A stretch of 64,000 nt of DNA from Sphingomicrobium sp. XHP0239 (GTDB lineage: Bacteria; Pseudomonadota; Alphaproteobacteria; Sphingomonadales; Sphingomonadaceae), in NCBI RefSeq assembly GCF_039555325.1, contig NZ_CP154608.1, positions 124,001 through 188,000 on the forward strand. The letters are read 5' to 3'. Below, piece by piece: positions 16,942 to 24,163 of the stretch. A model generated the notes under the pieces. The model saw nothing but the letters and a program-made list of their open reading frames with translations, made no database searches and was not told where the DNA came from. A program made the position numbers and the translations under genes. Position 1 is the stretch's first letter. Every line of letters begins with the position of its first letter.

Positions 16942-17220
16942 TTATTCGCCCGTTCCGGCGACCCTTGCGGCCCAGCGTCTCATCCGGACAGCCGCATCGA
17001 GCGCCTGGATGCGGCCACGCTCCACCTCACTCGGTTTCAGGCCGTAGGCGGCTTTGAATGCGCTCGAGAAATGGCTGAAATTCCAGAAGCCGACTTCAAG
17101 CGCGATGTCAGAAATTCGTCTCGCCGGGTGCGACATGAGAAGTCGATGCGCCTCTTCCAGTCGGCGGCGGCGGACGAAGGACGCGAGCCCGCCGGCCCCT
17201 GCGAACGCGCGGTAGAGCAG
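16942..17220 (-). pseudogene. AraC-family regulator, N-terminal part lost
   Basis: Only the last 90 or so residues of an AraC/XylS regulator remain: 'LLYRAFAGAGGLASFVRRRR' leads into 'EEAHRLLMSHPARR' and the second helix-turn-helix 'ISDIALEVGFWNFSHFSSAF' with 'AYGLKPSEVERGR' after it. The sensor domain and the first half of the DNA-binding domain are missing. Reading further upstream on the minus strand gives no AraC-like sequence; instead the plus strand becomes RTX sequence at 17217-17222. The short frame from 17136 alone would be a misleading call, since homology clearly continues to about 17220. It is a decayed gene, not expected to be functional. Confidence 0.75.
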
Positions 17221-17774
17221 GCGATGACGTGCTGATCGGCAATGGTGGTGCGGACGTCATCCGCGGCGGCGCGGGCGACGACCTGATCGCCATTTCCGAT
17301 CTGATGTTCGCGGCCATCGACGGTGGCACCGGCGATGACACGCTGCGGTTCGACGGTGCGGGCATGGTACTCGACCTCACCTCGATCCCGCCCGCCGCAA
17401 TTCAGTCGATCGAGCGGATCGACCTTTCCGGCACCGGGCCCAACGGCCTCATCATCGACGCGCAGGCTCTGTTCGATCTTACGGAGGAGCGTGCCTCCGG
17501 CGAGGCGATATTGATCGTCGACGGAGACGCCGGGGATAACGTGACCGCGCTGGGCTTCACTGCGAACGGTACGCAGACGGTCGATGGCATCACCTACGAT
17601 GTCTATGAAATGGGCGGCGCTACCTTGCTCGTGGCGCAGGGCGTATCGGTCGCGATTTCGTCCGACAGTGGTGCGGGTCAGGCTATAGGCCCGCTCGACG
17701 CGGGTGAGGCTCCGTTCGTTCACGACGCAGTGGTCGACCTGATGATTTATCCCGACAGCGGCTGGCTCATCTAG
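17217..17774 (+). pseudogene. C-terminal fragment of an RTX (hemolysin-type Ca2+-binding) protein
   Basis: About 185 residues of the C-terminus of a type I-secreted calcium-binding protein. The beginning is a set of nonapeptide RTX repeats ('AGDDVLIGNGGADVIRGGAG' then 'GDDLI' and 'DGGTGDDTLRFDG'). The following 'IERIDLSGTGPNGLIIDAQALF' and 'GDAGDNVTALGF', with 'DGITYDVYEMGGATLLVAQG' near the end, are the usual cap before the secretion signal of large RTX adhesins. Everything upstream of the repeats is missing: the sequence turns into the antisense of the AraC fragment within a few bases. The apparent GTG start at 17229 is inside an RTX repeat, so it is a fragment and not a complete gene. No type I transporter genes lie nearby. 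Confidence 0.75.
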
Positions 17775-18046
17775 TTGAGTCGTTTCGAACCCTTGCGTCG
17801 CCGCCAGATCGACCGCGCTTTGTCATGGTCCTGGCAGAATAAAAATTATCTTCGGGTACTCGACCTATACAGAGCTTGCTTTCAGCCAAAATCGATCGGG
17901 CGGACAAAAGGAAACACGCACGGCGGGCCCAGCCGAACAGGGTGAGAAGCAAATTTCGGCATAGCATTGCCAGCCGTGCTGCTATCCTATTCCGGGCGTT
18001 TGTTGATCTATGCTAAGGATCACGCTACCGTTCGGGAGGCTGCGAG
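17775..18046. other. Gene-free, less GC-rich spacer
   Basis: About 270 bases with visibly more A and T than the surrounding DNA. Only short unconvincing frames are present (one of 66 codons on the minus strand has no family character). It presumably holds the promoter of the membrane protein gene at 18047; no clear -35/-10 pair was identified. Confidence 0.5.
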
Positions 18047-18859
18047 ATGAGGATCGCGAAAAGGTACCTTGTTGAGTATTCACTCCTTGCTGGCGTGTCG
18101 ATCGTCAGCGTTCTTGGTTTCTGGGATTTCTATTTCGGGAGAGAAGCGAATCCGCAGCCCTACCATCACTTGCATGTGATCACCGTGTTTCTGTGGCTGC
18201 TGCTGCTTCTGGTTCAACTCAATTCCATCTCGAACGGAGGGATCGCGAAGCACCGCAGGAACGGACTGTTTGTCCTGTTCATGGCCCCCTTTCTGATCGC
18301 GACCGTTGCATCGCTTTCGGTCCTCTCCGCGCGGCGTGCGGCTGCTTCGGGCACGGCGGATCCCCTGCTCGTCCAAAATGTCATGGTATCGCTTCAACTT
18401 GGCTTGCTCGTCGTTCTTGCCTTCTTGTTCAAGAAACGGAGGGCAGTTCACGGTTCCCTGCTGTTCAGCACGCTCATTCTGTTTGGCGGCATCGCCGTCT
18501 TTTTTGCTCTTTTGAGCTTCGTTCCGATGTTCAGGATCGACGGGCCGGAAACCTTTTACCGGTTTGGAACTGCGGCAATCACGGGCCTCGTCATCTGCGT
18601 CGCAGTCTCGTTGTCGCTGTTCGTCTCGGCTCCCAAGACCCGCTGGCCCTATCTCCTGGCTGCCGGGTTTTTCCTTTTCAACGTCGCGATCAATGGCGCT
18701 CTGAGCGGCTTGCGCCTGGACTCTCTCGCAACCGACATGGTTGGCTCGCTCGACCCCCTTTGGACCTTCGCCGGAGCCTTTGTGGTCCAGTTCACGCTTC
18801 TAGCTCTGCTCGTTTCACCGATCACCCGGCCATCCACGATCCGCCAAAGCCGTCGCTGA
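18047..18859 (+). CDS. Multi-spanning membrane protein of unknown function
   Basis: A 270-residue hydrophobic protein with about seven predicted membrane helices: roughly 10-27, 44-62, 74-96, 110-128, 138-160, 172-190 and 200-220, plus a last one near 240-258. Charged 'KHRRNG' and 'KKRRAVHG' loops fit the positive-inside rule. A conserved-looking 'QPYHHLHVITVFLWLLLLLVQ' resembles heme or quinone proteins with paired histidines, but I do not recognise the family. Codon use is less GC-rich than in neighbouring genes, and it stands alone in the accessory patch behind tRNA-Ser, so acquisition by transfer is plausible. A GAGGCTGCGAG stretch just before ATG 18047 may serve as ribosome site. Confidence 0.65.
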   Translation: MRIAKRYLVEYSLLAGVSIVSVLGFWDFYFGREANPQPYHHLHVITVFLWLLLLLVQLNSISNGGIAKHRRNGLFVLFMAPFLIATVASLSVLSARRAAASGTADPLLVQNVMVSLQLGLLVVLAFLFKKRRAVHGSLLFSTLILFGGIAVFFALLSFVPMFRIDGPETFYRFGTAAITGLVICVAVSLSLFVSAPKTRWPYLLAAGFFLFNVAINGALSGLRLDSLATDMVGSLDPLWTFAGAFVVQFTLLALLVSPITRPSTIRQSRR

Positions 18860-19273
18860 ACGACGGATTTCCATTGAGGTCGAAAGTGGGTGCCCAGTTC
18901 AAAGCGCGCCGAGTGGCCGCTTCCACACCTGTCGAGTCTGCAAGATGTTCGAACCGGACCGTCCGCAAACGACCGATCTTTGCCCACCGTCTACATCGGG
19001 TAATGGTTGATCTCAGTGTCACCCCATTTCTTGCCCATCGCACCGGCGCAAACTGAAGCAAGTGCGACTTCATCTGACAGCGCCGCCATTGCAAAAGGCT
19101 GTCCGCATTGGGCGGCCCTTTTGCATTTGGGGGCTGTGGCCCAAAGGCATCAGCCGTTGCCAAATCGGAGGATTGGCGGAAACGCTTGGGAAATCCACGC
19201 TTTATCCGTTATGGTTACGAAATTCTTCCGCCGTGCGCACGCGCGGCCGGATCCATGCGAAGGGGGTTTCTTC
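18860..19273. other. Intergenic stretch without a convincing gene
   Basis: About 414 bases. All open frames across it are shadows with no family character. It includes one long hairpin (19091-19124) and, near its right end, an AAGGGGG ribosome site (19258-19265) for the barrel protein at 19274. Composition shifts from A/T-richer on the left to the genome norm on the right, so the right edge of the accessory patch probably lies here. Confidence 0.5.
19091..19124. repeat. 34-base inverted repeat (hairpin)
   Basis: Perfect 8-bp outer arms GCAAAAGG / CCTTTTGC enclose a second partial pairing (GTCCGC / GGGCGG). There is no following T-run. It could be a transcription end, a leader element of the barrel gene 150 bases downstream, or the trace of a small mobile repeat. 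Confidence 0.4.
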
Positions 19274-20467
19274 ATGCGTACATCCACATCACGACTTCTT
19301 GCCGGCGCGGCGACGGCCTGTGCCATCGGCGCCTTGGCGACCCCGGCGGCCGCCCAGCAGGTCGGAACGATCGACGGCACCAACTATCCGAGCGCCGTCC
19401 AGTCGCTCAACACCTACGCGCCGCATTGGCAGAGCCTGATCTCGGACCTGGCCGATTGCGACAATCTGGGACTGAACGAGGATCCGGCCGGATGCACCGG
19501 AAACGTGCGGATCCTGGCAGGCGGCGACTACCGCTGGAGCGACGTCGACGGCGATCCGCTGGCCGCGGGCTATGACGGCGAGACTCTCAACGTCATGGGC
19601 GGCCTGGCGATCGACGCGGGCTCGAGCGTGCAGATCGGACTTCTCGGCGGGTACATCGAGAACGAATTGAACTTCACCGACTTCGCGATCCAGCGGATGG
19701 ACGGCTGGCAGGTCGGTGCCTTCATCGATACGCAGGCCCCGGTCGGCCTGTATGGTCGCGCGATGGGCGCGATCGCGTTCCTCGACGGGTTCGGTTCCCG
19801 CGTGGCCCCGGTCGCCGGTGGGTTCAACGCGAATTACGATCTCGAACATTATCTGCTCGGCGCCGAAGTCGGCTATCGCCTGCCGCTCAGCGACGCCTTG
19901 CTGCTGACGCCCTATCTGGCGGGCGGATACAGCAACGTCGACCAGGACGAGGTGGACGACACCGACTTCCTGCTTCCCGAAGTCAGCGAGGACCGGTTCC
20001 ACGCGACGGGCGGGGGCAAGCTGAACTTCGATCTGGGCGCGTTCGCGGCCGAGCTGAAGGCCGGCTATCGCTGGCAGTCGGGCGACGATTTCGTCGTTCT
20101 CGACGGCCGCAATTGCAGCTTCGACGTCTGCCCCACCAACCTGTTCTCGGTCGATTATGGCGGTGACGCCGTGGTAGCGGGTGCGGGCCTCGGCGCGCAG
20201 ATCGGACGGCTGGCCGCGATGGCGAGCTACGAAGGCGAGTTCGGCGACGGACGCGATCATCATGCCGCCCGGCTGACGCTGAAGCTGCCGCTGGGGCTGA
20301 CCCCGCCGCCGCCTCCGCCGCCGCCGCCGGCACCGCCGCCTCCGCCGCCGTGCCCCGACGTGGTGACCTGCCCCGACGGCACGATCATCAATGCGTGCGA
20401 CACCTGTCCGCCGCCGCCGCCGCCTCCGCCGCCGCCGCCGCCGGCACCGGAACCCGAACGCGGCTAG
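19274..20467 (+). CDS. Outer-membrane beta-barrel protein with polyproline tail
   Basis: A 397-residue exported protein. A signal peptide (MRTSTSRLLAGAATACAIGA, cleavage after ATPAAAQ) is followed by about 320 residues of alternating amphipathic strands with autotransporter-like or opacity-type character ('LNVMGGLAIDAGSSVQIGLL', 'YGRAMGAIAFLDGF', 'FAAELKAGYRWQSGDDF', 'AARLTLKLPLGL'). The last 60 residues are two polyproline runs separated by 'CPDVVTCPDGTIINACDTC', which has four cysteines. Such a tail after the last strand would face the periplasm or the surface and may bind peptidoglycan or partner proteins (inference). ATG 19274 is set by the signal peptide and by AAGGGGG 8 bases before it. 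A strong terminator follows. Confidence 0.75.
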   Translation: MRTSTSRLLAGAATACAIGALATPAAAQQVGTIDGTNYPSAVQSLNTYAPHWQSLISDLADCDNLGLNEDPAGCTGNVRILAGGDYRWSDVDGDPLAAGYDGETLNVMGGLAIDAGSSVQIGLLGGYIENELNFTDFAIQRMDGWQVGAFIDTQAPVGLYGRAMGAIAFLDGFGSRVAPVAGGFNANYDLEHYLLGAEVGYRLPLSDALLLTPYLAGGYSNVDQDEVDDTDFLLPEVSEDRFHATGGGKLNFDLGAFAAELKAGYRWQSGDDFVVLDGRNCSFDVCPTNLFSVDYGGDAVVAGAGLGAQIGRLAAMASYEGEFGDGRDHHAARLTLKLPLGLTPPPPPPPPPAPPPPPPCPDVVTCPDGTIINACDTCPPPPPPPPPPPPAPEPERG

Positions 20468-20473
20468 AAACGG

Positions 20474-20510
20474 ACGGGCGCGCTTCCCCACCGGAAGCGC
20501 GCCCGTTTTT
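20474..20510 (+). terminator. Rho-independent terminator of the barrel gene
   Basis: A perfect 14-bp stem (20474-20487 with 20493-20506, loop of 5) is followed by TTTTT, 7 bases after the stop codon. Confidence 0.92.
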
Positions 20511-20567
20511 CGCGCAAAGAGCGAACATTAAGGAACCCGTCAGCGCCCCTGTGGTGTTGATGAGGCC

Positions 20568-21341
20568 ATGTATCGCCCGCAACAAAGTCCGACCGAACGC
20601 TATGGGACCGTCGCTCTCGTCGTCGCGCTTCATGCGGGGCTGGCGGCGTTCATCCTGGCAAACGGCGGCGTCGCGGTGGTGACGGGCGAGGAGGAGCCGC
20701 TCGAGACGTTCGACGTGACCTTGCCGCCCCCGCTCGAGGAGCCGGAGCCCGACCCCCCCGAGCCGCCGGTGGTCGAGGAGGTCGTCGATCCCGAAGAGGC
20801 GCTGCCCGAGGAAGAGGGCGAGGCGGCCCCCGAACAGGTCGAGAGCCAGGCGACGCCGGTGGTGCGTCCCGATATCACCCCGCCCATTCCCGTCCCCCCG
20901 TCGATCACCAGTGCGACCGAGGCGGGCACCGGCAGCGACGCGACGCAGGGCGCGGGCGAGGTCGACGAGGGCGGCACCGGCGCGGGCGGGCAGGGCAGCG
21001 GCACCGGCGCGGGCGGATCGGGCGACGGCACCGGCGGGGGAGGGACCGGCACTGGGTCGCGGCCCAGCGTCATTCCGGGCACCACGCTGACGCAGGGCGA
21101 CTATCCGCGCTCGATGCGGGATCGCTGGCCGCGCGGTGGTTCGGTCCTGGTCGCGGTGCGCGTCCAGGTCGATGGCCGGGCAACGGACTGCAAGGTCAAT
21201 CGCGGGTTCGGAGATCCCGAGATCGATGCCGCGACCTGTCGCCTGGTCGAACAAAGGGTGCGGTTCGAGCCGGCGCGCGATGCGCAGGGCCGGCCTTATG
21301 TCGACTGGTACGGCTACATGCAGCGCTGGGTCGGGCGCTAG
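20568..21341 (+). CDS. TonB-like energy transducer protein
   Basis: A 257-residue periplasm-spanning protein: one N-terminal membrane helix (about 15-34, 'VALVVALHAGLAAFILANGG'), a Pro/Glu-rich rod (45-115), a Gly/Thr/Ser-rich linker (117-166) and a C-terminal TonB domain ('YPRSMRDRWPRGGSVLVAVR', 'CKVNRGFGDPEIDAATCRLV', 'VRFEPARDAQG'). TonB transmits proton-motive energy from ExbBD to outer-membrane receptors; no exbB or exbD lies beside it. The glycine-rich linker in place of a longer Pro-Lys rod is a variant. It is a plausible partner for the receptor at 24164 or the one at 60245, but this is not shown by the sequence. It is convergent with the MFS gene, only 7 bases apart. Confidence 0.8.
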   Translation: MYRPQQSPTERYGTVALVVALHAGLAAFILANGGVAVVTGEEEPLETFDVTLPPPLEEPEPDPPEPPVVEEVVDPEEALPEEEGEAAPEQVESQATPVVRPDITPPIPVPPSITSATEAGTGSDATQGAGEVDEGGTGAGGQGSGTGAGGSGDGTGGGGTGTGSRPSVIPGTTLTQGDYPRSMRDRWPRGGSVLVAVRVQVDGRATDCKVNRGFGDPEIDAATCRLVEQRVRFEPARDAQGRPYVDWYGYMQRWVGR

Positions 21342-21348
21342 TTCCTCG

Positions 21349-22881
21349 TCAGGCCGCTGCGACGCCCTGCGTTTCCGCCTCGTCGATCCGCAGCATCGAC
21401 AGCGCCGCCAGCGCCATCACGCCCGCGGCGAACAGCATCGTCCAGATCGGCTCGGTCGGGAAGAAGGCCTTGAGGACGCTTCCCATCAGGGTCGCGACGA
21501 TCAGCTGCGGCACGACGATGAAAACGTTGAAGAGGCCCATGTAGATGCCGAGCTTTCGCTGCGGCAGGCTGGACGCGAGGATCGCATAGGGCATGGCGAG
21601 GATCGAGGCCCAGGCGATGCCGACCAGGATTTCCGACAGATAGAGCATGTTGCGGTCGGCGAAGATCAGGAAGCTCAGGTAGCCCGCCGCCCCGCACAGC
21701 AGGCCGACCATGTGGGTCTTCACCTTGCCGATCGCCTTGGCGAGCGCGGGCAGCAGCGCGAGCGCAGCGATGGCGGCGACGCCATTGTAGACCGCGAACA
21801 GGTTGCCGACGAAATTGCCCGCTTCCTGGAAGGCTGCGGACGCACTGTCGGACGTGCCGTAGAATTTCTGCGCCACGACCGGTGTCGTATAGATCCACAT
21901 GATGAACAGCGCCGACCAGCTGAAGAATTGCGCGAGCGCGAGTTTCTTCATGAGGCTGGGCATGCCGGAAAAGTCGCCGACGATCTGGCTGAGCATGTTG
22001 GCCTTCTCGCCGCGCCGTGCGAGCGCGATGGCGGCGAGCGACGCGAGTCCGTAGGCGACCAGCAGCCCGGCGAGCAGGTAGACTTCCTTTTCCAGATCGA
22101 AGGCGGCGACAATCAGGACGAGCAGCGCGCCCGCGCCGATCCACCCCAACGCGCCCGCGCGGTTCTTGGCAGCCAGCGCGCGGATCGAGCCGCCGGTGGC
22201 GACATCGTGCGCTTCGCCATTGAAGCGAGCCATCTGTTCGGGGTCGTATTCGTTAGTCGAAAGGACGGTCCACAGAACGGCGAGAAACAGGGCCGCGCCC
22301 CCGAACCAGAAGCTGTAGCGGACGGTGTCGGGAATGCTTCCCGCCGCCGCGACGTTGCTGACCCCCAATTCGGTCATCAGCGTGGGGAAGAGCGAGCCGA
22401 CCACGGCGCCGACCCCGATGAAGGCGGTCTGCACGGCATAGCCTGCCGTGTGCTGGTCGCGGTTCAGCATGTCCCCGACGAAGGCGCGGAACGGCTCCAT
22501 CGAGATGTTGAGGCTGGCGTCCAGCACCCACAGCAACACGGCAGCCGCGAGCAGGACGGGGGCCAGCGGCATCAGGAACAGCGAGAGACCCGCGAGGATC
22601 GCGCCGGCGAGGAAATAGGGACGCCGCCGCCCGAGCCGTCCGAGCCAGGTCCGGTCCGACATGTAGCCGATGATCGGCTGCACCAGCAGGCCGGTGAGCG
22701 GCGCGGCGACCCATAGCGCCGGAAGATCGTCGAGCGAGGAGCCCAATGTCTGGAAGATACGGCTCATGTTCGCGTTCTGGAGCGCGAACCCGATCTGGAT
22801 GCCGAAGAAGCCGAAGCTGATATTGACGAGGCCGCGCCAGTCCTGGCGGGGTTTCTCGGCAAGGACCTGATGCTCGTTCAT
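21349..22881 (-). CDS. MFS sugar transporter (SLC45/maltose-sucrose type)
   Basis: A 510-residue inner-membrane transporter of the glycoside/sucrose-maltose branch of the MFS. Signature stretches include 'NISFGFFGIQIGFALQNANM', 'PIIGYMSDRTWLGRLGRRRP' after helix 2, and 'LDASLNISMEPFRAFVGDML'. Twelve or more hydrophobic segments fit the expected topology. It presumably imports maltose or malto-oligosaccharides brought into the periplasm by the receptor at 24164 and trimmed by exported amylases. The ATG at 22881 has GGGGAG 9 bases upstream, which rules out the longer frame to 22932. It follows lacI on the same strand but has its own copy of the putative LacI operator 69 bases before its start. 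Confidence 0.85.
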   Translation of the reverse strand: MNEHQVLAEKPRQDWRGLVNISFGFFGIQIGFALQNANMSRIFQTLGSSLDDLPALWVAAPLTGLLVQPIIGYMSDRTWLGRLGRRRPYFLAGAILAGLSLFLMPLAPVLLAAAVLLWVLDASLNISMEPFRAFVGDMLNRDQHTAGYAVQTAFIGVGAVVGSLFPTLMTELGVSNVAAAGSIPDTVRYSFWFGGAALFLAVLWTVLSTNEYDPEQMARFNGEAHDVATGGSIRALAAKNRAGALGWIGAGALLVLIVAAFDLEKEVYLLAGLLVAYGLASLAAIALARRGEKANMLSQIVGDFSGMPSLMKKLALAQFFSWSALFIMWIYTTPVVAQKFYGTSDSASAAFQEAGNFVGNLFAVYNGVAAIAALALLPALAKAIGKVKTHMVGLLCGAAGYLSFLIFADRNMLYLSEILVGIAWASILAMPYAILASSLPQRKLGIYMGLFNVFIVVPQLIVATLMGSVLKAFFPTEPIWTMLFAAGVMALAALSMLRIDEAETQGVAAA

Positions 22882-22949
22882 AACGCGTCTCTCCCCTGAC
22901 GTGGGCGGAGACTGGCAGCGTGAAAGGCGCATGACAATCGCATGCGCGC

Positions 22950-22963
22950 TGCATACGAATGCA
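22950..22963. promoter_or_regulatory. Putative LacI operator 1 (before the MFS gene)
   Basis: The 14-base element TGCATACGAATGCA has perfect 5-bp arms around ACGA. The same element with two changes occurs at 24051-24064 before the receptor gene, both preceded by GCGC. It lies between the lacI stop and the transporter start, so it would give the transporter its own control. Confidence 0.75.
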
Positions 22964-22971
22964 TGGATTCC

Positions 22972-23979
22972 TCAGGCGCTGTCGCGGACAACCAGTTCGA
23001 CGGGCAGGACGACGCTTTCGGGGGCGCGATCTTCCAGCTTGGTGAGCAGGGTGTCGATCAGCATTTCGGCGGCGCGGCGCGTGTCCTGGTTGACCGACGT
23101 CAGGCCGGTATGATGCGCGGCGTTGCTGTCGTCGAAACCGATCAGCGCGACATCGTTAGGAACCGCTCGGCCGCGGTCGGTCAGTTCCTGGCGCGCGCCG
23201 ATGGCGATCAGGTCGGATGCGGCGAAGATGCCGTCGACGTCGAGGTCGTCGTGCATCAGTGCGGCGAGAGCGGCGCGGCCCGATTCCTCGGTCGGAATGG
23301 CGTCGTAGTGACCGACGGGTTCGAGCCCCGCTTCGCCGAGCGCGTCCTTCAGCCCCTCGTAGCGTTCGAGAAATTCGGGCGCGCCCGCGTCGGCGGTGCC
23401 GAGGAAGGCGATGCGCCTGCAACCCCGTTTGACGAGGTGCCGGCCCGCCTGTCGACCGCCATCGCGATTGTCCGAGCCGACCGTGGTGCCGACCTGTCCC
23501 TCGACGGTCGCGCCCCAGCGAACGAAATGCGTGCCCTGTTCGATCAATTGTTCAAGCCGCGGGCGGGCCTGCAGATAGTTGCCGTACCCCAGAAGGATGA
23601 TGCCGTCGGCCTTGCGGCTGTCCTCATAGTCGGTGTGCCAGTCGGCGGAGAGCTGCTGGAAGCTGATGAGCAGGTCGTAGTCGGCGCTGGCGGCGGCGCG
23701 GGTCAGCGCGCCGAGCATCGAGAGATAGAAGGGGTTGATGCCGCTCTCGTCCCGGGTGGGGTCCTCGAAGAAGAGGAGCGCGATGGTGCGCGACGCGCCC
23801 GAGCGAAGGTTGGAGGCGTTGCGGTCGACCTTGTAATTGAGCTTCTCGGCAGCGGCCACGACGCGCCGACGGGTTTCCTCCGACACCGCCTTGTTGCCCG
23901 ACAGCGCGCGGCTCACGGTCGGCTGCGAGACACCCGCCGCGGCGGCGATATCGAAACTGGTCGGTCTGCGGCTTGCCAT
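22972..23979 (-). CDS. LacI-family regulator of the alpha-glucan locus
   Basis: A 335-residue LacI/GalR repressor. The N-terminal helix-turn-helix 'TSFDIAAAAGVSQPTVSRAL' is followed by the hinge helix ('NYKVDRNASNLRSG') and a periplasmic-binding-protein-like sugar domain ('IALLFFEDPT', 'DGIILLGYG', 'DGIFAASDLIAIGARQEL', 'VALIGFDDS'). It is placed between the transporter gene and the divergent receptor-led operon. The likely ligand is maltose or another alpha-glucoside, and the likely sites are the two TGCATACG(A/T)ATG(C/T)A palindromes. In sphingomonads and xanthomonads LacI proteins next to TonB receptors typically repress the locus until sugar is bound. The proteins flanking it support this; no mutation in the DNA-binding helices is evident. 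Confidence 0.9.
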   Translation of the reverse strand: MASRRPTSFDIAAAAGVSQPTVSRALSGNKAVSEETRRRVVAAAEKLNYKVDRNASNLRSGASRTIALLFFEDPTRDESGINPFYLSMLGALTRAAASADYDLLISFQQLSADWHTDYEDSRKADGIILLGYGNYLQARPRLEQLIEQGTHFVRWGATVEGQVGTTVGSDNRDGGRQAGRHLVKRGCRRIAFLGTADAGAPEFLERYEGLKDALGEAGLEPVGHYDAIPTEESGRAALAALMHDDLDVDGIFAASDLIAIGARQELTDRGRAVPNDVALIGFDDSNAAHHTGLTSVNQDTRRAAEMLIDTLLTKLEDRAPESVVLPVELVVRDSA

Positions 23980-24010
23980 CCGATCTTCCAGCCCCCGAGC
24001 GGCGTTGCAT

Positions 24011-24032
24011 CGAGGTCACAGCGGAGACCTCG
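24011..24032. repeat. Inverted repeat upstream of lacI
   Basis: Perfect 7-bp arms CGAGGTC / GACCTCG with an 8-base loop lie 31-53 bases before the lacI start. It could be a leader hairpin of the lacI message or a second binding site; nothing decides between these. Confidence 0.4.
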
Positions 24033-24050
24033 GTGAAATGTTAACGGCGC

Positions 24051-24064
24051 TGCATACGTATGTA
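24051..24064. promoter_or_regulatory. Putative LacI operator 2 (before the TonB receptor)
   Basis: TGCATACGTATGTA contains the perfect 10-base palindrome CATACGTATG. It matches the element at 22950-22963 in 12 of 14 positions, including the GCGC just before. It lies about 100 bases before the receptor start codon, where it could cover the promoter of the long operon, and 70 bases before lacI. Confidence 0.75.
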
Positions 24065-24163
24065 TAGCGACATTGAGGGAACGGTGGCGCACCAATGTCA
24101 CCGTTCCGTCATCGTGCCCCACGCGCACGGCGACGGCCGGGTGAGGATATTAGGGGAGCTTCC

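Noticed and set aside
17037..17723. A 228-codon minus-strand frame across the AraC/RTX junction
   Set aside because: It is neither the AraC frame nor the RTX strand; it is the antisense of the RTX fragment.
17767..17967. A 66-codon minus-strand frame
   Set aside because: No family character, odd composition and no ribosome site; treated as chance in an A/T-richer spacer.
16868..19273. Duplicate tRNA-Ser 3' end (attR) or integrase for the accessory patch
   Set aside because: I looked for a repeat of the tRNA end and for recombinase motifs and saw neither, so no mobile element boundary is annotated.
20300..20460. CCGCCG repeats as a possible repeat array or assembly artefact
   Set aside because: They stay in frame, code for polyproline and are interrupted by a unique cysteine-rich segment, so they are read as a protein tail.
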